From positions 1 to 64,000 of the forward strand of contig URLO01000005.1 in NCBI GenBank assembly GCA_900548625.1: DNA of 64,000 bases, in the 5' to 3' direction. The first letter of the stretch is position 1. Each line of letters opens with the position of its first letter. A program made the position numbers and the translations under genes. This DNA is from an uncultured Eubacteriales bacterium. Its GTDB lineage: Bacteria; Bacillota; Clostridia; Oscillospirales; Oscillospiraceae. The notes under the pieces are model-generated. The model was given only the letters and a program-made list of their open reading frames with translations. It was not told the origin of the DNA and did no database searches. Of the stretch, positions 1 to 7,256 are shown piece by piece.

Positions 1-1
1 C

Positions 2-67
2 TCGCTTACCCCTAATACCATTTTCAGCATTACCGGACGCGATTGGATTATTGAAGCGTTTAATTAG
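2..67 (+). CDS. C-terminal end of an unidentified protein (partial)
   Basis: An open frame enters from the left edge and ends at a TAG at 65-67, encoding about 21 residues that finish with GRDWIIEAFN. A strong hairpin follows 15 bases later, which fits the end of a real gene. Too little is present to name a family. Confidence 0.4.
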   Translation, partial: SLTPNTIFSITGRDWIIEAFN

Positions 68-81
68 GTTTTAGTATCAAA

Positions 82-114
82 TCCCCCGGCGGTTCAATCT
101 GAACCGCCGGGGGA
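82..114. terminator. Bidirectional hairpin terminator
   Basis: A perfect 15-bp stem (82-96 with 100-114) encloses a 3-base loop, between the end of the left-edge gene and the stop of the lactonase gene on the other strand. A short T run follows on the minus strand, so it most likely ends the MFS-deoR-lactonase operon, and may also serve the left-edge gene. Confidence 0.75.
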
Positions 115-134
115 TATTAACTATCCATATACAA

Positions 135-1232
135 TTATGATAAGATGTGCAGCACCGTACACGCGCCAATGGGCGTATCGCAGCATCCGCCGGGATGCGG
201 ATTTCCTTCGGCGTCAATTTCAAAGACGCACAGATTGTCGCTGTCCTGATTTGCCGCCAGCAGAAACCGGCCGTCCGGCGTCAGGTCAAAATCGCGCGGG
301 ATCCTTCCGCCGCTGGCGATGCAGCTCTGCTCGGTAAGGAGGCCGTTTTCATCGACGCCGAACGTCACCAGCACATCGGCGCCGCGCACGGACGCATACA
401 GCCATTTTCCACTTGGATGCAGCCGGATCGCCGCGCCCAGCTTTCCCGCCGTGCCGCGCACGGTATCGCAGGTTTGCAGCAGCGCCGCGCTGCCGTCGGC
501 AGGGTCGTAGCTGTAGACGTTCACCTGCGCCGCCATCTCCGTCATCACATACAGGCGCGTTCCGTCCGCGCGGAATACGCCATGACGGACGCCCTGCCCG
601 GGCAGACCCGGAATGTCCTGCCAGCCGTCCTTTGTCAGCCAGCCCGTTTTCTCGTCGAAGCGGTAGCAGACCAGCCGGTCCAGCCCCAGATCGGGGACGT
701 AGACGTGAATTTTGTCGGGTGCGGGCAGGATCTGGTGCGGGTGCGGGCCTTCCTGCCGCCGCATGTCCGTGCCGCAGCCGCTGTGCCGCAGCACACAGGC
801 CGCGGGCCCCAGCCTATGATCGGCCTCGACCGGAAAGACCGCGACGCTTCCGCCGGAGTAGTTTGCTGCAAGAAGCCACTTTTCGTTGTGCCACAGACGC
901 ACAAAGCAGGCGTCCGCGCCGCAGGTCGCCTGACGGCTGAGCAGGCACAGCCGCGCGCCGCCCTCCTCCACCGCATAGGCGGAGACCGTCGAGCCGGAGA
1001 TGCCGCAGTATTCCTTCAGCTCGCTCACGCAGTAGAGAAAGCGTCCATCGGCGCTCATCGTCAGATGCGACGGATTCGGTGTCGAGGGCAGCATTGCCTT
1101 GCATGTTATCTGCCCGGACACCGCATCCACGGCGCACACACCGATGCCCTTGCCTCTGCCGGGCACGGTCTCACCGGAGGCCATCTGGATCGGCTCCGTG
1201 TAGCCGCCGGTATAAACTGTCCAGTTCTTCAT
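135..1232 (-). CDS. pgl: Lactonase family protein (6-phosphogluconolactonase, YbhE/Pgl type)
   Basis: This 365-residue protein matches the seven-bladed beta-propeller lactonase family (YbhE type), which hydrolyses 6-phosphogluconolactone to 6-phosphogluconate in the cytosol. The N-terminus MKNWTVYTGGYTEP, the NPSHLT and HPHQI segments and the C-terminal LLAANQDSDN stretch are typical. The ATG at 1230-1232 is chosen because the longer frame upstream only runs through the 3' end of the deoR gene. It starts two bases after the deoR stop codon, so the genes are probably translationally coupled. A 6-phosphogluconate dehydrogenase lies at 14.4 kb, giving two steps of the oxidative pentose-phosphate branch. 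Other sugar lactones are possible substrates. Confidence 0.85.
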   Translation of the reverse strand: MKNWTVYTGGYTEPIQMASGETVPGRGKGIGVCAVDAVSGQITCKAMLPSTPNPSHLTMSADGRFLYCVSELKEYCGISGSTVSAYAVEEGGARLCLLSRQATCGADACFVRLWHNEKWLLAANYSGGSVAVFPVEADHRLGPAACVLRHSGCGTDMRRQEGPHPHQILPAPDKIHVYVPDLGLDRLVCYRFDEKTGWLTKDGWQDIPGLPGQGVRHGVFRADGTRLYVMTEMAAQVNVYSYDPADGSAALLQTCDTVRGTAGKLGAAIRLHPSGKWLYASVRGADVLVTFGVDENGLLTEQSCIASGGRIPRDFDLTPDGRFLLAANQDSDNLCVFEIDAEGNPHPGGCCDTPIGACTVLHILS

Positions 1233-1233
1233 A

Positions 1234-2007
1234 TCAATCTGTTTCGTCCTTTTCCCGCAACGCAGCTTTAAAAATGCGCACGCCGTTGGCGCGCAGCTCC
1301 TCCTCCGCCTCCGCGGGCATCTGCGCATCCGTCACCACCGCGCTGATGCGGTTGTCCAGTCCCATGGGGACCACGCTCTGCTGCGAAAACTTCACGCTCT
1401 CCGTCAGCACGATCACCTGATTGGCGTGCTCTGCCATATCCCGGACAGCCTGCGCACGCAAATGGTCGTTGTTGGTAAAGCCCCGCTTGGGCGAATACCC
1501 GTCCGTCCCGACAAAGAGCTTGTCCACATAGAACTGTGAAACACAGACCCGCAGGATGGGCCCGACCATGACCTGCGCGTCGTTTTGAAAATCTCCGCCC
1601 AGCAGCACGACCTGTATGGCGTTGATCTTGCGGATGTAGCTGGCGATGAACGCGCTGTTGGTGATGATCCTCGTGCCGGGCTTTGTCCTGGCGATCTCCT
1701 CTGCCAGCAGAGCGCAGCAGCTTCCGTTTTCGATCATGACCGTCTCGCCGGGCGAGACGAGCTTCGCGGCCTCGGCGGCGATCAGACGTTTTTCTTCATA
1801 GTGGAACGCCAGACGGTTGTTGATGTCATCGTTGCCGCCAAAGCAGGCATAGCCGTGCTCCCGTCTGAGGATGCCCCTGCTTTCCAGCACATCCAGATCC
1901 TTGCGGACGGTGACCTGTGATACGCCGACCTGCTCCGCCAAGGACGCAACCTCCATCCTCCCGTAGCGGGAAAGCAGCTCCAAAATCATTGTCTCGCGCT
2001 TCTTCAA
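1234..2007 (-). CDS. DeoR/GlpR family transcriptional regulator
   Basis: A 257-residue repressor-type regulator. The N-terminal winged HTH_DeoR domain (about residues 6-60, with VASLAEQVGVSQVTVRKDL) is followed by a DeoR sensor domain related to sugar isomerases that usually binds a phosphorylated sugar (GSCCALLAEEI, FVGTDGYSPKRGF). A TTG start at 2007 is chosen because an AGGGGG ribosome site lies about 8 bases upstream; the first ATG, five codons further in, would clip the family's usual N-terminus. It sits between the MFS transporter and lactonase genes in one operon and probably regulates it in response to the transported sugar, which is inference. Confidence 0.85.
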   Translation of the reverse strand: MKKRETMILELLSRYGRMEVASLAEQVGVSQVTVRKDLDVLESRGILRREHGYACFGGNDDINNRLAFHYEEKRLIAAEAAKLVSPGETVMIENGSCCALLAEEIARTKPGTRIITNSAFIASYIRKINAIQVVLLGGDFQNDAQVMVGPILRVCVSQFYVDKLFVGTDGYSPKRGFTNNDHLRAQAVRDMAEHANQVIVLTESVKFSQQSVVPMGLDNRISAVVTDAQMPAEAEEELRANGVRIFKAALREKDETD

Positions 2008-2042
2008 CGGAAAATCCCCCTCATTTGATGCCAGTTTCACAA

Positions 2043-3236
2043 TTATATCACCTGTTCCTCGCCTTTCCCACAGAATTCCCGTGCGCTGAAAAGGCGATCG
2101 GCCAGTTCGATTGCCGCTGCCGCCAGCAGCAGACAGGCCAGCAGAAATCCCGGATACATGGATGTGCCAAGGGGCGCTGCCAACGCGCCGAACAGCGGCG
2201 GGAAGCAGGTGCTCCCCACGTAGGCAAACGCCATCTCCACGCCCATCACCTGCTGCGACAGCTCCGCGCCGAAGTAGGACGGCGTGGTATGCAGCATGGC
2301 GGGATACATGGGTGCAAACCCGAGACCGATCAGGAAAATGCCGCCCATCGCCAGCCATGCGCTGCCGGCAAGCCATGTCAGAAGCATGCCCAGCGCGGAA
2401 ACCGCCAGGCCTGTGCGGATGAGCTGCCGGTCTGACCGGCGGCTCGCCGCAAATCCGGCGGCAATTCTGCCCACGGTGAGGGCGCCGAAATACAGTGTGG
2501 AGGTCAGCGCCGCGTCCGAGGTGGAAATGCCAAAGCGGTCATGCACAAAGGTGGCGCCCCACAGCCCGGCGGTCGCTTCCATCGCATTGTAGAGCGCAAA
2601 GCCGCACAGCAGCGGCATCGCGCCTTTTCGGCGGAAAATGCTTGCCGCGCGCGCGGCGGGCGCGGAGCCTTGAAGGCTGCCCGCACTGCCGGATGCCCTG
2701 TTCCACAGAGAGATCGTGCAGACCAGAAGGACGCACAGGGCGCCTTCCACGGCGGAAATGAGCCCGTAGCCCATCCGCCAGGAGCCCCCTGCACGCAGAG
2801 AGGCGGCGACGATCACCGGCCCGACGGACGCGCCGATGCCCCAAAAGCAGTGCAGCCAGCTCATGTGCTTCGCCTCATAATGCAGCGCCACAAAGTTGTT
2901 CAGCGCCACATCCGTCACGCCTGCGGCAAGCCCCATGGGGAGCGCGCAAAGAAACAGCCCCGGCACACTGGGAGAAAGCGCAAAGCCGAGAAGCGCGCAG
3001 CCGGTCATCAGCGCACTGATGACCGTTACCTTTGCAACGCCGAACCGGCGCACGATGCGGTCGGCCAGAACGCTGGAGACCACCGTGCCGGCGGTCACGG
3101 TCATGGAGAGATAACCCACCAGAGAGACCTTTGCGCCGAGATCCAGCTGCATCTGCGGCCAGATGCTTCCGAGAACGGAATTGGGAAGCCCCAATCCGGC
3201 AAAGGATAGATAAATGATCACGAGCAGCGCCGTCAT
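2043..3236 (-). CDS. MFS transporter, sugar permease-like
   Basis: A 397-residue integral membrane protein with about 12 hydrophobic segments and the major-facilitator loop motif DRIVRRFG between helices 2 and 3. Features such as the conserved GLPNSVLGSIWP start resemble the fucose/galactose-type permease branch. The start at 3236 has an AGGGGG site 6 bases upstream (the AUG follows TTTCT), whereas a longer frame to 3263 lacks one. It is the first gene of the MFS-deoR-lactonase operon and is divergent from an AraC regulator, so it likely imports the sugar handled by the neighbouring enzymes. The substrate cannot be read from sequence. Confidence 0.8.
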   Translation of the reverse strand: MTALLVIIYLSFAGLGLPNSVLGSIWPQMQLDLGAKVSLVGYLSMTVTAGTVVSSVLADRIVRRFGVAKVTVISALMTGCALLGFALSPSVPGLFLCALPMGLAAGVTDVALNNFVALHYEAKHMSWLHCFWGIGASVGPVIVAASLRAGGSWRMGYGLISAVEGALCVLLVCTISLWNRASGSAGSLQGSAPAARAASIFRRKGAMPLLCGFALYNAMEATAGLWGATFVHDRFGISTSDAALTSTLYFGALTVGRIAAGFAASRRSDRQLIRTGLAVSALGMLLTWLAGSAWLAMGGIFLIGLGFAPMYPAMLHTTPSYFGAELSQQVMGVEMAFAYVGSTCFPPLFGALAAPLGTSMYPGFLLACLLLAAAAIELADRLFSAREFCGKGEEQVI

Positions 3237-3280
3237 AGAAATTCCCCCTTGCGCTTTGCACAATTTGCAGTATCATTATA

Positions 3281-3307
3281 TTGACAAGATTCAAAAAACA
3301 CTATAAT
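3281..3307 (+). promoter_or_regulatory. Probable promoter of the first araC gene
   Basis: TTGACA at 3281-3286 and TATAAT at 3302-3307 lie about 50 bases before the araC start, in the divergent gap with the MFS operon. The boxes are consensus but the spacer is only 15 bases, so the promoter may be weak or activator dependent. Confidence 0.5.
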
Positions 3308-3355
3308 TATCTCGCCATATTTTTGCATGATCGCGCCATTTTCAAGGAGGTGTCT

Positions 3356-4270
3356 ATGGAATACTGCCATTTCGTCAATGTTGACCCCGAAACGAAGCAG
3401 GAACGGATGCAGCACATCACGCCCGATTTTCCATACGGTGCGGATCTGTGCGACCTGCACATTTTCCCCGGCAACATGTTTCCGTGGCATTGGCATCGGG
3501 AGCTGGAAGTCTTTTATATGCGGAAGGGCTCGCTGACGTATCACCTGCCCTGCGGCGCGGTCACCTTTTCGCAGGGAGAAGGCGGCTTCATCAACAGCAA
3601 CATCCTGCACAAAACCACCTGCACGCCGGAGGCCGACTGCATACAGGAGGAGCAGCAGTTTTTGCCCGAATTTGTGGGTGTCAACAGCCTGCTCCAGCGC
3701 AAGTATGTGCAGCCCATCCTGTCCTCGCCGGAGCTTTCCTTTGTAAAGTTCGACCCGGCCACGCCGGAGCACCGTCCGCTTCTGGAGCTGCTGTGCAGCA
3801 GTTACCGTCTGTATGAGGAAAAGCCGGAGGGGTATGAGCTGGAGCTTCCGCAGCGGCTTCTGCAATTCTGGAGACTTCTGTTCGAGCTGACACAGCCGCT
3901 TCACAAAAGCGGGCATACCTCCGCAGACGACCAGCGCATCAAGCAGATGCTCACCTTCATCGCCGCCCATTACGCAGAGCCCCTGCAGCTGAGCCAGATC
4001 GCCGCCGCCGCGTATATGAGTCCCAGAGCCTGCGGGCGATGCTTTCAGTCCCGGCTCGGGACGACACCCACCGCCTATCTGACGGACTATCGGACGCAGC
4101 AGGCGGGGCAGCTTCTTGCGGATAGCGTGCTGCCGGTCGGAGAGATCGCGCTGCAATGCGGTTTTTGCAGCAGCAGCCATTTTTCCCGTGTTTTCAGAGA
4201 GAAAACAGGGCTGAGTCCCAATCAATACCGCGCGCAGTGGCGGAAAAAAAGGTGCCCGGACAGGCTGTGA
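3356..4270 (+). CDS. AraC family transcriptional regulator
   Basis: A 304-residue regulator with an N-terminal cupin sensor domain (about residues 30-120; PWHWHRELEVFYM is the metal/ligand-binding cupin strand) and a C-terminal AraC double helix-turn-helix domain (about residues 200-300; LSQIAAAAYMSPRACGRCFQ, then VGEIALQCGFCSSSHFSRVF). The ATG at 3356 is preceded by AAGGAGGT; an upstream in-frame ATG lacks such a site. It is divergent from the MFS-deoR-lactonase operon, which it may activate together with the nearby activase and oxidoreductase genes. The effector is unknown. Confidence 0.85.
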   Translation: MEYCHFVNVDPETKQERMQHITPDFPYGADLCDLHIFPGNMFPWHWHRELEVFYMRKGSLTYHLPCGAVTFSQGEGGFINSNILHKTTCTPEADCIQEEQQFLPEFVGVNSLLQRKYVQPILSSPELSFVKFDPATPEHRPLLELLCSSYRLYEEKPEGYELELPQRLLQFWRLLFELTQPLHKSGHTSADDQRIKQMLTFIAAHYAEPLQLSQIAAAAYMSPRACGRCFQSRLGTTPTAYLTDYRTQQAGQLLADSVLPVGEIALQCGFCSSSHFSRVFREKTGLSPNQYRAQWRKKRCPDRL

Positions 4271-4289
4271 GCCTGTCCGGAGCGTATGC

Positions 4290-5054
4290 TCAGTGGAAGG
4301 AGCAGCTCAGCCCTTCATCCAGAAAGATCTTCTGGTAATTTCCGAGGACCTCGGGGTGGAGCTGCTTGACAGACTCCATCTCATAGGGAATGCCAAGCTG
4401 GGTGTATTTGTTCTGACCGAATTGGTGGAAGGGCAGCAGATGCACCTCTCCGATGCCGGCCTGGCGCAGATACGCCGCCATGGCCTTTGCAGCCGCGGGG
4501 CTGGTGTTGAATCTGGGGATCACCGGGATGCGGGCGATCACGGGCTTGCCCGCGCGCAAAAGCTGCTGCAAATTTTCGAGGATCACATCGTTATAGACGC
4601 CGGTGCCCGCAAAATGCGCTTCCCGGTCCACGTGCTTAAAATCAAACAGGAACAGGTCAATGTGCTCCATAAACGCGGCAAAACGGGCCGGGCTTGCATA
4701 GCCGGTCGTCTCCACCGCGACGTGGATGCCCTCGCCCTTCGCGGCGTCCGCCAGCTCCATGGCGAAATCCGCCTGCTGGAGCACCTCGCCGCCGGACATG
4801 GTCATGCCGCCGTCAGATTCGTCATAAAAGGGCTTATCCTTGCGCACCTCGCGCATGACCTCCTCGACGGTGTATTCCCTGCCGGAGTAGGTCTCGTCCT
4901 CCATGGCGTCCGCGATCGCGGCGTTCCGGTTCTGCGATTCCGGGTTGGAGCACCATTTGCATTGCAGCGGGCAGCCCTTGAAAAAAACCGTGGTCCGGAT
5001 GCCGGGGCCGTCGTTGATGCTGAATTTCTGAATGTTGAACAATCTGCCTGTCAT
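4290..5054 (-). CDS. Glycyl-radical enzyme activating protein (radical SAM), short PflA-like form
   Basis: A 254-residue radical SAM protein. The cluster-binding CxxxCxxC (FKGCPLQCKWCSNPES, about residues 26-41) and the MTMSGGEVLQ stretch match pyruvate formate-lyase activating enzymes, which install a glycyl radical on a partner using SAM. It lacks the inserted 2[4Fe-4S] ferredoxin domain that dehydratase-type activases carry (compare the one at 9033-9926). The ATG at 5054 has an AAGGAG site and the upstream frame is promoter DNA. No glycyl radical enzyme lies directly beside it; the nearest is at 9923-12280, which already has its own activase, so its partner is unclear. Confidence 0.85.
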   Translation of the reverse strand: MTGRLFNIQKFSINDGPGIRTTVFFKGCPLQCKWCSNPESQNRNAAIADAMEDETYSGREYTVEEVMREVRKDKPFYDESDGGMTMSGGEVLQQADFAMELADAAKGEGIHVAVETTGYASPARFAAFMEHIDLFLFDFKHVDREAHFAGTGVYNDVILENLQQLLRAGKPVIARIPVIPRFNTSPAAAKAMAAYLRQAGIGEVHLLPFHQFGQNKYTQLGIPYEMESVKQLHPEVLGNYQKIFLDEGLSCSFH

Positions 5055-5124
5055 CGTTTTGTGCTCCTTTGCCGGTGTTTCCGCACCGCGTCTGCGGAGC
5101 GGATCGATTCGTATGACTCTTTCA

Positions 5125-5153
5125 ATTATAATGCCTTCGGCGTTTCTTGTAAA
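5125..5153 (-). promoter_or_regulatory. Sigma-70-type promoter for the short activase gene
   Basis: On the minus strand TTTACA (plus-strand 5148-5153) and a consensus TATAAT (5125-5130) are separated by exactly 17 bases, about 70 bases before the activase start. It is back-to-back with the oxidoreductase promoter. Confidence 0.7.
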
Positions 5154-5213
5154 TACCACATTTTCATTCGACTGTTTTTTTCTTGCGTATGAAAGCGTTT
5201 TTTTCTGCAAATA

Positions 5214-5242
5214 TTGACAATGTTTTGCGATTCGCTTATAGT
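5214..5242 (+). promoter_or_regulatory. Sigma-70-type promoter for the oxidoreductase-lyxose isomerase operon
   Basis: TTGACA at 5214-5219 and TATAGT at 5237-5242 are 17 bases apart, about 35 bases before the oxidoreductase start. Both boxes are close to consensus, so this should be a strong promoter unless repressed. Confidence 0.75.
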
Positions 5243-5277
5243 ATCCATATAATTATGTGCTCTGGGAGGAGAGAGCT

Positions 5278-6261
5278 ATGCTGCGTTATGCCATCATGGG
5301 AACCAACTGGCTGAGCCACATCTATTATCACGCCATCGAGGCCGCGGGAGATCAGGTGATCGCCGTCTGCTCGCGCAGTCCGGAGCGCGCGGAGGAGCTC
5401 GGTCAGGGCAAGACTCTTGTGTATACCGATCTGGATGAAATGCTGAAAAATCCGGACATCGATGTCGTCTACCTCTGCATTCCAAACGTCCTGCACGCAG
5501 ATGCGGCGCTTCGCTGCCTGCGGGCGGGAAAGCATGTGCTGTGTGAAAAGCCTGCGACCGTCAGCGCTGCGGAAATGGAGCAGATCATCCGCGCGGCCGC
5601 GCAGACGCAGCGCGTCTTTGCAGAGGCCGTCATGAATTTCTATGCGCCGGTCATGGCGCGTCTGCGGGAGGAGCTGGCGCAGAACCCGGTGGTCTCCGCG
5701 CGTCTGGACTACAGCCAGCGCTCCAGCAAGCTCGACAAGCTCCGCGCCGGCGCGCACATCACCAGCTTTGACCGCAAGCTCTACGGCGGCGTGCTGACAG
5801 ACCTCGGCTGTTATGTGCTGCATTTTGCGGTCAACCTGTTCGGCGCGCCCAAAAAGCTGGACGCCTCCGCCGTCTTCATCGGCGAGGTGGACGGTACGGA
5901 TGTTCTCACACTGCACTATGACGGCTTTGACGTGAGCGTCACCGTCTCCAAGTGCGCGCACAGCATGATCGGCAGCGAAATCCAGTGCGACCGCGCCACC
6001 TACACGCTCAAGAACCTGTCCGTGGTGCTCGGTCTGGAGAAGCACACCATGGATGCCTGCGAGGAATATGACTGCGGCATTTCCTGCCCCGGCTGGCCGA
6101 TCGCAAACCCTGCGGTGCTCCCCGGCGTGCAGGAGCGTGTCGTGTGCCGCTTCGACCGCTGGGTACACGGCGAGGATCTTTCTGAATATGAGCGGCTGCT
6201 GCAGCAGTCGCTGACCGTTCAGAAGCTGATCGAGGAAGCACACCGGCAGATGGACTATTGA
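5278..6261 (+). CDS. Gfo/Idh/MocA family oxidoreductase
   Basis: A 327-residue NAD(P)-dependent dehydrogenase of the glucose-fructose oxidoreductase/inositol dehydrogenase family. The Rossmann start (LRYAIMGTNWLSH), the dinucleotide-domain strand VVYLCIPNVLHAD and the signature CEKPAT (about residue 95) are visible, followed by the beta-sheet substrate domain. The ATG at 5278 is preceded by GGGAGGAGAGAG and a consensus promoter. It is followed after 40 bases by a lyxose isomerase, so a sugar or sugar-derivative oxidation in the same pathway is likely; the exact substrate is unknown. Confidence 0.85.
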   Translation: MLRYAIMGTNWLSHIYYHAIEAAGDQVIAVCSRSPERAEELGQGKTLVYTDLDEMLKNPDIDVVYLCIPNVLHADAALRCLRAGKHVLCEKPATVSAAEMEQIIRAAAQTQRVFAEAVMNFYAPVMARLREELAQNPVVSARLDYSQRSSKLDKLRAGAHITSFDRKLYGGVLTDLGCYVLHFAVNLFGAPKKLDASAVFIGEVDGTDVLTLHYDGFDVSVTVSKCAHSMIGSEIQCDRATYTLKNLSVVLGLEKHTMDACEEYDCGISCPGWPIANPAVLPGVQERVVCRFDRWVHGEDLSEYERLLQQSLTVQKLIEEAHRQMDY

Positions 6262-6301
6262 GCCATCCACGCCGCCGGAACAGGATATTGGAGGAGAATA
6301 T

Positions 6302-7003
6302 ATGAAACGTTCGGAGATCAACAAGGCCCTGAAAGAGCTGGAGGCAATGTGCCGGAAGTATTGCTGCTATCTGCCGCCCTTCTGCCACTTCACGCCCGAG
6401 CAGTGGCAGAGCATCGGCCATGAATACGACGAGGTGCGCGAGTGTATGCTGGGATGGGATATCACGGACTACGGCATGGGAGACTTTGACAAATTCGGGT
6501 TTTCCCTCATCACCATCCGCAACGGAAACCGCGCCATGGCCGACAAATATCCCAAGGTATATGCAGAAAAGCTGCTGTATCTGAAGGAGGGCCAGTACGC
6601 GCCGAATCACTTCCACTGGTATAAGACAGAGGACATCATCAACCGCGGCGGCGGCAATGTACTGATCCGGGTCTACAACTCCCTGCCCAACGAGGAGATC
6701 GACTATGAGAGCGATGTCACCATCCACACCGACGGGCGCACCTATCAGGTCCCTGCCGGAACGCAGATCCGCCTGACGCCGGGCGAGAGCATCCATGTGC
6801 AGCAGTATCTGTACCACGATTTTTCCGTTGAGGAGGGAACGGGCGCGGTGCTGCTGGGTGAGGTCAGCCAGTGCAACGACGACAACACCGACAACCGCTT
6901 CAACCCACCCGTGGGCCGCTTCCCCAAGATCGAGGAGGACGAAGCGCCGTACAGACTGCTCTGCAACGAATACCCCGCCGCAAAGGAAACAGCGCCGCAA
7001 TAA
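6302..7003 (+). CDS. D-lyxose ketol-isomerase family protein
   Basis: A 233-residue cupin-fold sugar isomerase matching the D-lyxose isomerase family, which interconverts D-lyxose with D-xylulose (and often D-mannose with D-fructose) using a divalent metal. The metal-binding HFHW (about residue 102), the following Lys-Thr-Glu and the later His-containing strands (ESIHVQQYLYHDF) are in place. The start has GGAGGAGAA upstream. It is the second gene of the oxidoreductase operon and ends just before a terminator. This gives the cluster a route from an aldose into xylulose and thus the pentose-phosphate pathway. Confidence 0.85.
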   Translation: MKRSEINKALKELEAMCRKYCCYLPPFCHFTPEQWQSIGHEYDEVRECMLGWDITDYGMGDFDKFGFSLITIRNGNRAMADKYPKVYAEKLLYLKEGQYAPNHFHWYKTEDIINRGGGNVLIRVYNSLPNEEIDYESDVTIHTDGRTYQVPAGTQIRLTPGESIHVQQYLYHDFSVEEGTGAVLLGEVSQCNDDNTDNRFNPPVGRFPKIEEDEAPYRLLCNEYPAAKETAPQ

Positions 7004-7016
7004 GCGATCATATGAC

Positions 7017-7048
7017 AAAAGGACTCCCGTTTTTACGGGAGTCCTTTT
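7017..7048. terminator. Terminator hairpin after the lyxose isomerase gene
   Basis: A perfect 14-bp stem (7017-7030 with 7035-7048), a 4-base loop and flanking A and T runs lie 13 bases after the isomerase stop codon. Confidence 0.85.
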
Positions 7049-7093
7049 CAGCCTGTCAAAGAACCTCGTAGAGTTTCGCCGCGCACGGCGAAA
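7049..7093 (-). repeat. Dispersed intergenic repeat, copy 1
   Basis: Read on the minus strand this is a small GC hairpin (TCGCCG...CGGCGA) followed by CTCTACGAGGTTCTTTGACAG and CTG. The same arrangement and an identical 21-base core occur at 16762-16806 in the other orientation. In both copies a 14-bp, 4-base-loop hairpin of unrelated sequence follows directly. Confidence 0.75.
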
Positions 7094-7107
7094 TAAAATG
7101 TGAATCA

Positions 7108-7249
7108 GTTTTGTCCGGTGGCGTGTACATCGGACAAAACACACTACGGGATGCAAGTGTGGAATTTGTGCGCAGTGTGCGCACAAATTATGCGCGCCGC
7201 ATCGCGCAGCCTTTTCAAACGCGAACCCAGCCATGCGGTTCGCGTTTGA
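7108..7249. repeat. Cluster of palindromes between convergent genes
   Basis: Three strong inverted repeats stand in a row: 10-bp arms 7108-7117/7131-7140, 12-bp arms 7163-7174/7178-7189 and 13-bp arms 7215-7227/7237-7249, plus a minor one at 7191-7208. They fill the gap between the lyxose isomerase gene and the convergent ROK-like gene. They may end transcription of the eliminase operon, but the number is more than termination needs. Confidence 0.65.
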
Positions 7250-7256
7250 GAGCTTG

